Assembly (NCBI GenBank): GCA_021234155.1
Contig: JAJEKV010000002.1
Location: forward strand, 28,512,262 to 28,576,261
DNA: 64,000 bases
Source: Isoetes taiwanensis
Lineage: Eukaryota > Streptophyta > Lycopodiopsida > Isoetales > Isoetaceae
Direction: 5' to 3'
Positions 23,176 to 35,919 of the stretch are shown piece after piece; position 1 is the first letter of the stretch; every line of letters begins with the position of its first letter. A model generated the notes under the pieces. It was not told the origin of the DNA. It was given only the letters and a program-made list of their open reading frames with translations, and did not search any database. Both the position numbers and the translations under genes were made by a program.

Positions 23176-23876
23176 GTATTTAATTTGCCCACGAGAATAC
23201 ACCTTGTGTGGAAGTATTATGCTTGCATGAATTTGAGATATTTCCTTGCCTTGAGTTAATATGCTTTGCATGAGTTTGAGTTATTATGCTTTGCATGAAT
23301 TTTAAAATATTACCATCGGTTAATGCTCGATTGTCCCGTTTTGTAGAACATAATTTTTGCTCTGTTTTTATATATAGAATATAGCGGTGTTAGGCAGTTG
23401 GAGATAGCAATGTTCAATGAGGTTAAATAGTGTGAAATATGGATTCATGAAGGGTATGTAGCTTAAAATGTGGATGCAAAATAATTTAGTTTCAAATTCA
23501 CGCATAGCATGGTCAATAATAGGAGCTACCAACACGCCAAAGCGTGATTTGTACTAATTTAGGTTTTAAATGCATGGCGTGATCTCTTGTTACGAAAAGT
23601 ACTCTAAAAAGTGCTCATCTTCTTTTGCGGTGCCCAAGAGGAAAAAACCCCTAATAATTCGGGTTCTAATCACGCCAAGAAAGCAAAGGCGACGCGACCC
23701 GGATCACGATACCATATGATCTCACCTTAGATGATGAAGGGCCGATTCTTATAGCAACCATTGCACGCCATACCTGAAGAGGAAATGGGCGAGGGTGCTT
23801 AGGTGAGTGCGTTGACCTTGCCAAGACAAATGGCAAGCTCGACTTAACTCTCTTCTCGAGGAAAAAAGGAAGCAAA

Positions 23877-24814
23877 GATGGCCAAACAAGGGATCCTAAT
23901 CTCTTGTGAGGAAGAGGATGACACCAAGCGCAAATTGCTCTTGGAGATTACCAGAAGCGAGAAGAAAGATCTGCTCTTTCGGACTTACTCCTTTGTAGAG
24001 CTACGCATACAAGGATCGTTCATGAGGACCGGATGTGAGCGGTGAGACATGTTTTAAGTATGGTTGGCCAACCAATGTAGCGATTCGCCAATATCTATTT
24101 GCCAAGGGTTCTGTGGTACATTGCGTAGAGGCATGTTCACTAAACCGACACCAAGTCACTATTTGTAGCAAGCTAGGGAATTAGGCTGACTTGAAAGCTT
24201 CTAAGAGGGTCCTAGATCTAGGGAAGGATGTTCAACTGCGGTTATCGAAGGCATGGAGGCTTACGTTTTTTGAGAATGAAACGAGGGAATGATGGCGCGG
24301 CTAGAGGCCATGAACAAAATTTGAATAAATACTCGACCATTATCCATTGGGTCTTAAGGAAACTTTTGCGATCCATGTGAAGTCCCTCATCCGTTCACCA
24401 AGCTCCATTTATGTTAGCGAGAAGATATGATCCGGCACATGCCATGGAGATTGTTGAGCATGATTAATAATCGGTCAAATGCCTATGCCGGATGGATGTG
24501 CTACCTTGGGATATGATCTCGAACAAGCTGTTTGTGGGCGAGCGTCCGGGAGCTATTAACAAGTGATGATATTAAATATGTCATCATCGTGCGGGCGACA
24601 TTTCGTTGAGGCACAAAAGGCCATCATCGGTGACCCGCGAGAACAAACAGGCCAAAAAGTGTTCTACAATCACTATGCGTATAGGAGGTGTAATGTTATC
24701 TTGGATGCCAATACTTCACTGCAGATTTGGGTGAGATTAGTGCAACTTTGAATGAAATGGGGGAGGACATTTCTATACAAAAGGTAACTAAGCGCATTAG
24801 GATGTTAGCATTTT
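23877..24814 (+). other. Coding-like stretch, unrecognised, many breaks
   Basis: Opens with MAKQGILISCEEEDDTKRK and LLEITRSEKKDLLFRTYS and later reads DPREQTGQKVFYNHYAY and ISATLNEMGEDISIQKVTKR in shifting frames. Protein-like composition suggests a former gene or transposon ORF. The surrounding DNA shows the CAG/CTG corruption pattern, so some breaks may be artificial. Confidence 0.35.
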
Positions 24815-25065
24815 AATATTCACGCCGGTCGTGCTTTCAATTCAATTGAATTCCGCAGCGGCACAGTTTCATAAATTGAATTCCGCGCCCGCGTGTTTTC
24901 AAATCAAACCAATTCACGCCGAATTCCGCGTGTTTTCAAATCAATGAATTCCGCGCCCGGGCGTGTTTTCAAATCAACTTTGGTTTCATAAATTGAATTC
25001 GCGGTGCTTTCAAATCAAACCAATTCACGCCCGGCGTGTTTTCAAATCAATCGAATAATTGATTG
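24815..25065. repeat. Degenerate minisatellite, unit about 31-41 bp
   Basis: Five recurrences of GTGTTTTCAAATCAA or a near match (about 24,893, 24,929, 24,963, 25,004 and 25,035), each preceded by GAATTC or CACGCC and a GC-rich CGCCCG-type core. The GC-rich cores vary in a way that suggests corrupted base calls. Confidence 0.65.
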
Positions 25066-25253
25066 ATTTGGCTCTTTCAATTCAGGTGAATTCCCATGGC
25101 GTGGTGAATTTGATTTTTCATTCGCTGGCATTACCGATAATCAACTTTATTCATTTCACGCCCGGTAACTTATGATTTTCTCTTGATCAATTCTATTCAA
25201 ATGTCGCGCGGCGTGTTTCTATTCTATGATCTTTTGATTCAATATACGTACTA

Positions 25254-26850
25254 TTGCGGTCCATCGTGGAACAAGCTTCATGCCCGCCCCGGATCAGCGA
25301 TGGGTGGAATATGGCTGCCCATTGTCCACGAACGGGAGGCGGCTCAAAGTCTAAGGCATTCAAGCTCTTTGGAGGCGGACTGCTGTGCATGAACAATTAT
25401 CTGAGGAGAAAAGAAGAAGCAAGAAAATCAAAAAGAAAAAAGGTGGTGATGACATTGCAGGATCTCTTACGAGCTCATCTAGCGGTCGGGACCAACGGAC
25501 TTCGTATAAGATTGTGTTTTGTAAGGGGAGGCGGTATGGCTCAAGTGGAATGAATGCAGGGCAGCTTATGCACAGAAAAGCGCCCCGATACTATGGGTAG
25601 GGTGCCTCTGTTGATGTAAGCATCTTTGACTTGAATGTAGCCGAGATGAGAAAAGGCTTCGGGGGCTAGGCAGCCGAGACCATTTGGGTTTTAGACCCGG
25701 TGCTTAAAAGAAGGAAGTCTTATACAAGAAGAGTGCTTTCACTAAGGATAGGATGTCCTTAGTTGAGTCTTTGCAGCCATGTGAAGGATGTGCGTACAAT
25801 GAAGTCGGTTGTAGGGCTGAGTTACAAAGGCTATCGAGGGATGTGGCATTATCACGAGAATTGGATTCTTTGGACAAATACAAGGTCGGTAATGATGACA
25901 TCAATAAGTTTGTATTATGGTCAAAGGACTTCCTAAAAAGAATTGGAAGGCTAAAAATACAAAACATAAGGAGACTCTACCCCTAAAGGTCTTGGTAGAG
26001 TTGAGAAAGAAAAGTGGCGCTTGTGAAGAAGATTCTTGGGAGAAAGAAGACCCGCATCGATTATTCGGTCTCCATTGGGTACAAAAAGTCTCTTGCGGAA
26101 TCAACCGGCCTTAAAATATATCACTCTTTGTGTTGGGCCGGCCGGGGTGGGAGAGGAGATATGGGCATGAACGGAAGGACTACAAGCGACTTCTTTACCA
26201 GGTGTATAGGATTGACAAGCCCGAGAGGTCCTTCACTATTGTCATCGTTTGTCCTTGGTGAGTCACATCTGCATGCACTATCCATTGTTCATGATCTGGA
26301 GTGCCTCAAAGTTATTAGGGAGGGATGCCTAATATATGATGTTAAGGATAATGAGCTGCGAAGCGAGCGGGAAGATGGCACATGTGATCTTTATTATGAT
26401 ATCCATCTTTGTCGGGCGAGGAATATGATATTGCTAAGGCCAAAGGGTGACAATAGCGGTGCATGGGAATGTTTTCTTCTAGATGATCGGACTTAAGAAC
26501 TATATTCTTTCATACGGATCGGGATCGGTCGAGCAGGATGAGTCGAGAAGAGGGATGAGGATGGGGACCCCCTCTAAGTGGGGGAAATCAAGTCTGAGCT
26601 ACAAACTAAGGAGAAGGGGCCCTTAAATAAAAATGGATTTCCCCGTCTATGGCTGCTTACCTCGTCGAGGCATTTGCTCCAATTGATACAACACCTTGGA
26701 GCTTCATGTTGGAGGTCATATTGCGAGAGGCTCTTATGGGTGCAAGAAGATGTCCTTTGCTTTGTGAGTGATGAGCAGGCCAAAGACTTTCTTGAACCAT
26801 TCCTCATGCATGTGCTTGCCAAGTCTCCTAAAGGCCCTTATGGCAACTGA
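25254..26850 (+). other. Coding-like stretch, unrecognised
   Basis: Plus-strand frames include RRKEEARKSKRKKVVMTLQD, SLQPCEGCAYNEVGCRAELQ, a 160-codon frame at 26,014-26,496 with SVSIGYKKSLAESTGLKIYH and DLECLKVIREGCLIYDVKDN, and RSYCERLLWVQEDVLCFV near 26,720. Frames change often. It may be one gene or transposon ORF with 23,877-24,814. No domain is recognised and no function is offered. Confidence 0.35.
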
Positions 26851-28437
26851 AATCATCGGCAATCAAAAGTCTAAGTAGACTTGTCCAATTAGAAAGTGGG
26901 CGTTGCTACGGTGAGGGAACTAGTAATCTGCAGCTGATAAGGAAAGCAATAATGAACAAATAGCTGCTAAAACCGGTTGCTCAAAAAATCTTGTGATGGC
27001 GGCCGAACTTAGGGAATATCCTTGCCCACATTGCGGGTGATGCAAGCAACAATAGAGTAGATTCACGGGTTAACAATGAACTAATTGGAGGGAAACGAAA
27101 ATGAAGGCAGCGAAAGCGGCTCTAGTGATTCCGCAGGTTTGCCAAATCAATAGTAAAATAATGTCGAGTTAATGAAGGGCCTTGTGGAACTAATAGAAAA
27201 TAACAATTCTAACAGTCGAGGAAGAAGATGAAGATTAAAATGGCGAAGGGGAGAATGGCGCCCGATGACAAAGTGGCCGAAGATGATAGGTATGGCCTTG
27301 CCCCAATCGCCGCCAGCGTGATTTAATTTGTATTACCTTTGAATTAAATCGGCGCCAAAGCGTGCTTTGATTATTTTTCGTTGTCAAACTAAATCCGCCC
27401 GGCCCGATTTGGTTAGGACTATTTCAAATCAGCTTGGCGTTTGTATTGTTTGTGTTATCATTATCTTCTTGGCCAGGATACATGTTTGATGTTTTGACTT
27501 CCATTGCGTTTCTAAGAAGGTTGTGGTGTTAGACCTAAGCGGAGTCCTTTGCAAGACTTTTCGAAAAAATAAAGTGGCTAGAGAACAATTTCATCGGACA
27601 CCCGGTAGAATCAAACACCAAGTGGATCTATCCATCGGCCGCACTTGAAGGAGATGCTAGATGAGGCATTGGGGTTATTTCGAGTTGGTATTTGGTCATC
27701 CATGGAACTAAGGAACATCAAAGGATACTTTGGAGGCAGGGGGAAATCGTAGACATTGGTTGACCTTTTGGGATCGAGAACAAATGTGTGAAGTTCACTA
27801 ATCCCAAGGATCCAACGAGCAAGTCTATCTTCATCAAACACTTGAGTAACATGATGGGCCGAACTTGGTATCGAGAATAAGGATGATATAATCATAGTGG
27901 ATGATGATGCTCTCAAATGCTTCTACAATCAAACCACGGGCCACGAATCCACCATCTTCACGATCCAAAAACTTTCGCGACGGATGATTTTTACGGTGAA
28001 GTTTGTGTCTATTATGCATAATTTGGCTATGGGGATGGCCGGTGGGTGAAGTGTTAGATTAGGTACCAGGCTGGATAGAGCGGTGACATGGAACCACACC
28101 TTGTTAAATGCATTGGAAAAACATGGATTGATCCTTAATGTTTTATTGGAATATATGATATTTTTGTATGATATTTGTGCCATGTATCGATAATTTCAGT
28201 GCGGAATTGCCTGCAAAATAATGCAATCTGTTATTATCAAACCTAATATTATCATCTATCGAGCAAGCAATTTTGGTCTCATCTATGTTAGCAACTTGCT
28301 CTTCATTTTTGCATATTTCAATTAAGCATATGAAGCGTCACCGTGAATCGCAACCTTATGTTATTTTTGAAGTCCAAAAAAAAAAGATTAAAGAAAACAA
28401 AAACCCCCTAGAAGACAATAGCATGTTGGCGTGATTT
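26851..28437. other. Mostly unassigned; further plus-strand coding-like scraps
   Basis: An acidic scrap (GSESGSSDSAGLPNQ) near 27,105-27,150 and FTNPKDPTSKSIFIKHLSNM near 27,795-27,855 hint that the preceding coding-like stretch continues. A short hairpin GATTTAATT...AATTAAATC lies at about 27,320-27,350. Confidence 0.3.
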
Positions 28438-28943
28438 TGGAGTTGACATAATCCCAATTTAATTGGATGATGGTTTGGTCCCTTTGGGGAGGGAGCCTTC
28501 TGTAATGCTCCTTGAACAAGGCGTTAGGATCGACACCATGAACAGCCCCCACTGCGAGAAACTACACTTTTCTTTGCTTTCGGCGTCACCGTGGATCATG
28601 GAGTTGCAGTAAATATTGCCCCACTGCTCAAAATTGATGTTCCCTTGGTCCTGGAATGACGGTCCAGGATATAAACACATTTCCCTTTGATGCCTCGCGA
28701 TGTACTTGGCTTTCTCATCCTTGAAGAAATTGCGGTACTATTTGACCTAGTATGGGCGTAAAGCAGGATCCGTGACTTGACAGACCTAGCATTTTTAAGT
28801 TCCTTGCACTCAGCATCAAACCACCAGTTATGTGGGAAGGTTGTAGTCTTTGAAACCTGTCGTGGACAGCTTTTCCCAAAACACCTTTACTGCTGAGATC
28901 CCAAGCACTTCAATCAACCCGGTCAATCATTTGCTCTAGTGTA

Positions 28944-29251
28944 TGTCAAGGTTGCACCAAGAAAGGGAGAGAAAGAGGATGCCCCCGATTTTGAGGGCGC
29001 AAGCTCCCAAAACAAAAGCAAAATGGAATTGTATTGAGCATTATGTGAGAATACAAGATATACAAAGGCGGGGCAATATTAATTGCTCCGTCACCAACCA
29101 CTCCTAATTATGCATGACTAATTATGACAAGTGGTGGGCCGTTGCTAGACTCTGATAATGTGCTTAGTGCTGTAAGTGCTATAAGTGCTGTAAGTGCTGA
29201 TACATCACGTCTAGCAGCAAGATGGTGATCTCGATATCATATATCTCGACA
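28944..29251 (-). repeat. Copia 3' LTR
   Basis: 308 bp, TG...CA ends. It keeps the string GTGCTGTAAGTGCTATAAG near 29,170, which in the other LTR is rewritten with CTTTG in place of GCTG. Confidence 0.93.
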
Positions 29252-29284
29252 CTCCTCCTTGATGAGAGGTCACCATCTCCATGC

Positions 29285-32200
29285 TCAACCTCCTCCTCCT
29301 GGAGATGAGATCTGAAATCTGTCAAGACCAATACCAAGTCGATGTCGCTCAAAGAGCTCACGAGCCAAAGGTTTAGTCAAGAGATCTGCGGTATTGTCCC
29401 GTGTAGGAACATGCTCAATCTGAACCTGTTTATCAGCCACAAGGTCCCTTACAAAATGATAATGCTTGGGAACATGCTTAGATTTTGGATGTCGAACTTC
29501 AGAGGAGCACCAATCAATGCCACCTTTGTTATTCATGAGCATCCTTGCTGGTCGGAGTGCATTGCCCAATCTTGCAAGAAAGTCCTTGAAACTAATGATC
29601 TCCGCGAGGGCTCTTTGTAGATCTTTGCAACATCGGTGTTGTCCGCGTCTTTGGGCGTCTTTGCTTGTATGAGTGCGTATTTTCACGTCTTGTCTTGGAG
29701 TAGCGTTAAGGGGCTAAAGGTAGCGTCGAATTTTTTATTTTTTGTAAAAAGTTGAAGGTGCGATTACACATAGCGTAAAAATCGTGCGATGCGTATTTAA
29801 AATAAAGTACCTTAAAGTTGTAAAGATTTGTCATTTAATTGACATTATTTAATATTTTATGTATGTTGTTTTAAAACTATGTATGCATTTATAAGTCTGA
29901 AATACAATTCAGAGTTCCATGTGTGTTTTAGTAATTTTATCATATTGCATCATAATATAATATTCAACCCTCACGTTGTTTTGGCGACATGCATGAAACC
30001 AAAAGTACTTGTCAATTTTCAATTCTAATGTTTGTGTCTACTACTTTTAAAACAAATATTAAACTTCGGCAATTCAATAGCGATTTAAAAGGAGAATTTT
30101 TTTTTTTTTGTGCACAACATCACAAGTGTTCCGAAGCTGTGTTTGTTAACATCAACTCAAACCTGTATTTGTTAAACTTGTACTTGTTAATATCAATTGT
30201 TTAAAATCAACAAAAAAAACTGGAAATTTCATAAATACACGTAACGTACCAAAAACATGCATATTCGGAGCTTTATTCTCTTCATAATTCTGAATCCATA
30301 TCTTCTGGACGACCTTCAAATATCATAGAAAAGGCCCGGTTTTAAAGGCGATTGAGATCTCCTTTTCACCTCTTTGTTATCCATGTCATGATGATGCGAA
30401 TCAAGTACAAAGGGAGGTCGACACTTTTGTTTAACCTTAAATTAGCTGATTCTGTGTTTTGATAGTGTTTTTTCAGAGTTGGATGAGTTCATGTGCATAT
30501 AAAGCAAGGCCCGTAAAGTTTATGAGCTGTGTCAAGGTGGCTGGGCTTCTGAAAGGACAACTGTATCTATTTCTTATTTCATATTATGCCAGGCACAAAA
30601 AGATAATGGATGATTACATGTGTACTGAAAAACTAACTAACTAACTAAATGCATAGCATACCTTGAGGAGCCCGAAAACCAAGTCTAATATCATGCAAAA
30701 TGTAGACATTTAGGCTGGTTATTTTTCAAATACGAGAAATTCTTCCTTGATCTAAAAGTAAAAGCAATCCAAGGTTCATAAGAGTTTGATATGGGTTTTA
30801 GGTACACATTTAATAGATCGCAGATAATAATGCAAGCCCCAAGATGAACTCTTAAAGATGGGTAAAATAGCCACCAAGCAACCGTTGTGGGTGGATGGAG
30901 ATGTCAATTCGTTAACCTCTTTGGAATTTTGGAGCACATCCTTTAAAGAGCCACGAAAAATGAAGCACTTATTAATGAATTCAACCATAGACCTATAAAA
31001 GCTTAGAGGGTTGTTAGTAAGATAAAGAAACTAATGTGGAGGGTTGTCGATTAAGATAAAGAAAACTAATGTGGAGCACTTTCAATTTGGGCACAATTAA
31101 AAGCTAACAATTAAGTCTTTGAATCGATCTATGATACATCTTCTATTGAGAAAATATGGATTGGCTTCTTCAAAGAAAATGAAAGGCGATCTTTGGAGAC
31201 TTAAAAAGCGAGAATAAAATGGAAGTGATTTAAACTTTCAAAGGTATAAGTTAAAATGCTAAGCCATAAAAATAGGCCTCCATTACACCTTGGCCCATCC
31301 GATCATTCCTCAATGGGAAAATAAACATGTGATGTTGTGAATCTGTGATAAAAACAAGAACAAGTTAATGCATTAGTAAAAAATACACATAACACACATA
31401 ATAAGCAATACGAAAATAGATTTACGGATCGGTCTAATATCGGGGAAGGTGGGATAGGTCTCGATAGGCCGATTTTTCCTTTCTCTGCACCCCAATGTTG
31501 TGCACTTTATGGATATGGCTACGGAAATGGTCTTCAATCGAGCATATGCACGCCGTCTATCGGCGCCTTGAATCGGGGAATCAGAGATCATGGCCGGGGC
31601 ATTTGCTGGGCATGCAAATGGAGTTTTAGGGTTCTGAAAAAAAGGTTCGAGGCCATTTAGGGTTTGAAAAACAAAGTGGGAAAAGAAAATTATAATTTTT
31701 AAGGATAAAATAGCAAGAAAAAAAAGGTTCACGAGTTTTTTAAAACCCCTAAATTTTTAACGTCGTACCATCGTAAAGATGCTTTATCTGATGCGTTATA
31801 ATATATTGCGTGCGCGTCGTTATCCAACTTCAAAAAGAATTAAAAGGTGCATCTTACGGAACCATACATATTATGCGTCCCGGATCGATGCGTTAGGTAC
31901 TTCAAAGGTACCCGTCTGGCGTGCTAACCTACAACGTGCAACATACTCCGCCCGATTGGATGAAAGAATACATGTCCCTGTTTCTTGCTGATCCAAGCAA
32001 TGGCAGCATTGGCAAGCGAGAAAACAAATGCGGATGTGGACACGGAGTTGTCTATCACATCGCTAAGTGAGGAATCACTATATGTCGACCAATGAAAAAA
32101 GCATCACTATTCTTTGCGATATGTAAGGCCATAATCAGCAGTACCCTTTAAGTAGCGGAGAATGTGCTTGGCCATTTCCCAATGCTTATGACCTGGATCT

Positions 32201-35200
32201 GCTGAAAATTGGCTTAGAGCTATAACAGCAAATGCAATATCAGGTCGCAGTGCAAACCATGCAATACATGAAATTTTGCCAATCAATTGCGAAATGGAAC
32301 TTTTGCCATAGAAAGACGTTCAGCATCAGATTGTGGACAATCTTTCTTAGTGAGAAGAGTACCTGGAGTCATAGAAACTTTGGATGGATTGCAATCAGCC
32401 ATGCCAAAGCGCTCAAGCATTTCTTCAATGTACTTCTTTTGAGAGATATGAAGAATCCCATTTTTCCGGTCTCTTGCAATTTGCAAACCCAAACAATAGC
32501 GAGCTTCACCCAAGTCTACCATTGGAAACTTAGCAGCAAGCTTAGTCTTGAATTCAGCAATGTGCTCATTATTATTGCCTATGAGCAAGGAATCATCCAC
32601 ATACAAAGCAATGATGAGTAAGAACTTGCCTTGACGACGGATGTAGACATTAGAATCAGCCTCAATAGGCTGGAATCCTTGGTCTTTGAAGAAAGAATCT
32701 ATGGTCTTGTACCAAGCACGTGATGCTTGCTTTAACCCATAAAGTGCCTTCGTCAATTTGCATACTAAATGCTCAGCACCAGCTTTTGACATAACCACGA
32801 GGTTGCTTCATATATATTTCTTCATCAAGTTTGCCATTAAAAATCTTTGTTTTGACATCGGTTTGATGAACCTCAAGATTATAATGAGCAGCAAATGCAA
32901 GAAGAATCACGAATGCTCATCATTTTGACCAGCTTGGAGAAAATGTTTCCAAGTAATCAATGCCATATTGCTGGCTGAAACCACGTGCAACCAAAGCGTG
33001 CTTTGTAGGCTGGCGATGGTGCCATCGGGGTGGAGTTTGCATTTGTAGACCCATTTGTTACCAACGACCTTCCTATCATGAGGAAGAGGAACCAAATCCC
33101 AAGTGCCATTTTGAACAATAGAATCCATTTCGTGGTCCATTGCCTGCTGCCAATGAGGTGCGGCGGCACATGAAATAACTTCCACGATAGCTGGTGGGTT
33201 CAGCGATAATAGCGGCACCACAAAACTCCATAATCTTGGGCATAATTTTGGCATAAAAGCAAACCTTTGAGGAGGAAAAGCGGCTTCCTTTTTCCTCGAC
33301 CAAGTTCTTCTTCAACTCCTCCTTGATCGGGAGGATCAAAATCACCTCTGGATCAGATGGATCAAGATCTCCTCCTTGATTGGATGTGTCAAGATGCGTG
33401 CCGTGATCGGAGGAAAGCGAGGGTCTTTGTAAGCTACTGCCCAGTCTTTGAAGCTAGCTGCAGGTCTTTGGAACTAGCTGCAAGTCTTTGGAACTGCAGT
33501 CTTTGGAATATATCGGCCGAGTCCAGATGGATTGGAAGCTATGGCGTCATCACATTATCCATGCGAGAGATATCAAGAAATTCCACATTAGGAGTTTTGA
33601 ACCTTCTTTGAAATGCGAAACATCTTCATGGAAAATAACATCCCGACTAACACAAAGCTTCTTGGTATCGGATCAATCGACCTATAACCATGCTTGCCTT
33701 TGGTCAGAAACCCACAAAGATAATTTTTCTTCTTTGGTATGCTCAAGTTTCTTGCGGTTAGCTTTGGGAATAAGCATGAAGGCAGACACATCCAAAGACA
33801 TAAGCGAGACAAATTTGGCTTTATGCCGGTGAAAGCTTGTTCGGGAGTCTGATTTTTCCGCGACAGCGATGGGCAATCTATTGAGAAGGTAAAGCGGGTA
33901 CCTTCTTTGCTTCAGCCCAAAATTGAATGGGTCTTTGAGGATTGAAGCGAGCAAACAACGTGCCATGTCAACAATCTTTGCGATTCTTCCGTTCGGCAAG
34001 CCCATTATGTTGTGGAGTATGAGGCTCGGTAAGTTGGCGCTCAATACCATGATCGGCACAAAAATGATTGAATGCTTGGCGGTAAATTCTCCACCATTAT
34101 CGAGATCTGAGCTTCTTAATCCGATGGGCTACTTGATTTTCAACAAAGCGCTTTCCATTCTTGGAAATGGGCAAATGCATCAATTTCCGCTTCAAGAAAT
34201 AGACCCATGTTTTTCTGCTCAAATCATCAATGAATGTCGAGAAAATAATAGGCACCACCGAAAAGGAACATGAGTTGGACCACAAAGATCCGTGTGTACT
34301 AGTTCAAGAAGAAGCGATGCCACGAGAGCCAATGAGTAAAGGATCTGCGGTCTTTGTTTGCCCAATGCACAAGCCTCACAACTTGCAAGAGTAGGGTCTT
34401 GATGAAGATCAAAACCGTCTACAAGTTGGGGCAGCTGGTTGAGTGCTTTTCGGTGATGTGTCCAAGCCTCTTATGCCACCGGATCCACGGTACCATTACC
34501 AGCAGCTACAAGAACAACTTGGTCAGCATATTCTTGGCCCAAATGGTAGAGATTACCCAGACGAATAGCCGCGAGCAAGGCTCTTTCACAGTAACTTTCT
34601 TTGCGAACAATGCGTCGTCACTATCAAAGATAACTCTTGTGCCCATCTCGGTAAGGCGCGTGCTTAAATCAGATCTTTACGCAAAAGTAGGAGCATACAT
34701 TACCCCTTTTAGAGTGAAATTACCAAGACTTGTGGGTACTTGAATGTCACCCATTCCTTGATTTGATGCTCACTATTGTCGCCCGATTTGAACAATGTGA
34801 TTGGAAGAGGTAGGTCTGAAACTTTCAAACCAATCTTTGTGCCAACTAATATGAGCTGTAGCACCATAATCCATGATGAATTTGATAGAGCGAGGGGCTG
34901 CCACTTGTTTACAAAGATAGACATAATCCGGGTTCGCGGGGAACCACATTGGCTACGCTCACTTCTTCAACAATTTGGGCCACATTGGCTGAAGCCTTGT
35001 TTGTCTCCAAAGCTTTCGGTTTGTGCTCAAGATCCTTCATCTTCTTCCTACACTCTGCTGCGGTATGATTGCCTTTCTTGCAATAGTCACAAACCTGTTG
35101 CTTGGATGCTTTGTGCCTTTCTTTGTCGGCACCCTTGAAGGTGTTCTTTGCTCTTTGTTATTCTTCTTCTTCTTAGCTTTCTCATTCCCTTTTGCATAGG

Positions 35201-35730
35201 ACTTAGGTTGAATGACCTGCAAAAAAGCATTGTGCTTTCGTCTTTGATAATCCCACATCCTTTCTCATCATAATCTCCTCCTTGGCGGAAGTGATTGCGA
35301 TTGAGATCCATGTCGGCAATTTGCATGAGATTCTTTGCGCCGAAGCATGGAAAGAATTGGGTAAGGATCTAAGAAAGAAGAATAATTGCAATGAAGGAGA
35401 GATCTTATTCTCTTCTCGAGAGGCTTCAATCTGCGAAAGGTGTTCTTCATCATGCGATCTGCTTGAATTTATCAAGACTCTCGGTCTCTTCCCGGCCCAT
35501 ATTCACCACTTGACATACAAATGCCCAATTTGTGTATGGGTCTTCTTTTCATGCTCTTGGATGAGAGCATTCCATAAATCATGGCTGTTCTCCTTCGAAC
35601 CTCATCAAGAAGAGATTCACAGAAAAGCCAATCGTAGCCATAGCCTTGTCATCCGGCGTTGCCAAGCATCAAAACAGTTTATTCTTGTCATCCGATGCAA
35701 GCTTCAGTCTTTGGTTCTTGGCCACTAACA
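29285..35730 (-). pseudogene. Copia Gag-Pol polyprotein, frame-broken
   Basis: Reading leftward: Gag with a CCHC zinc knuckle (CDYCKKGNHTAAEC, about 35,092-35,050); protease with MDYGATAHIS at 34,873-34,845, where the family normally has D-S/T-G-A; integrase core with FIDDLSRKTWVYFLKRK near 34,235-34,185 and a C-terminal part with LYLLNRLPIAVAEKS near 33,885; reverse transcriptase starting NGTWDLVPLPHDRKVVGNKW near 33,110 and continuing in the 171-codon frame 32,798-32,283 (KALYGLKQASRAWYK, then LYVDDSLLIG with catalytic Y-V-D-D); RNase H in two halves, about 32,280-31,945 and 29,625-29,290 (HYHFVRDLVADKQVQIEHVP), separated by the hAT-like insertion. Many frame changes coincide with CAG/CTG-type corruption, so how dead the element really is cannot be judged from this text. 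Confidence 0.85.
29634..31936. mobile_element. hAT-like non-autonomous insertion inside the copia RNase H
   Basis: The 2,303-bp segment is flanked by an exact 8-bp repeat TGCAACAT (29,626-29,633 and 31,937-31,944), the size typical of hAT elements. It sits precisely where the RNase H coding text is interrupted, and the two halves meet if the segment and one repeat are ignored. The ends are CGGTGTTGTC on the left and, reverse-complemented, CGTTGTAGGT on the right: a poor inverted repeat, although hAT ends often start CAGTGTTG and the CGG may be a corrupted CAG. Both end regions (29,640-29,810 and 31,757-31,936) are rich in GCGTA/GCGTT-type words. No transposase frame was found; the inside is AT-rich, with a tandem repeat of about 35 bp near 31,010-31,078. 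Confidence 0.7.
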
Positions 35731-35919
35731 ATTCCCCAAACTCCTTCAGCCTTAAGAATGAGAGTCATTCTTCTCTTCCATTCTTTGGAAACACATTGCC
35801 ATCGAAGATTTGAATCACCACGACCGCCCGGGAAAGGTAATCTGGTTGTAGCTTGCATCCTTCTCCATTCTTTGCGTTGATCTTGAATCAATCTCGGCAC
35901 ACCTAGTCTTTCGATACCA

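Noticed and set aside
29634-31936. Assigning the insertion to Mutator-like elements
   Set aside because: The flanking repeat is 8 bp, not 9, and there are no long terminal inverted repeats.
31373-31991. Open frames of 119 and 70 codons on opposite strands in and beside the hAT-like insertion
   Set aside because: No domain. The second is antisense to RNase H text and to the insertion end.
35282-35728. 148-codon plus-strand frame
   Set aside because: Antisense to the Gag part of the copia element on the minus strand.
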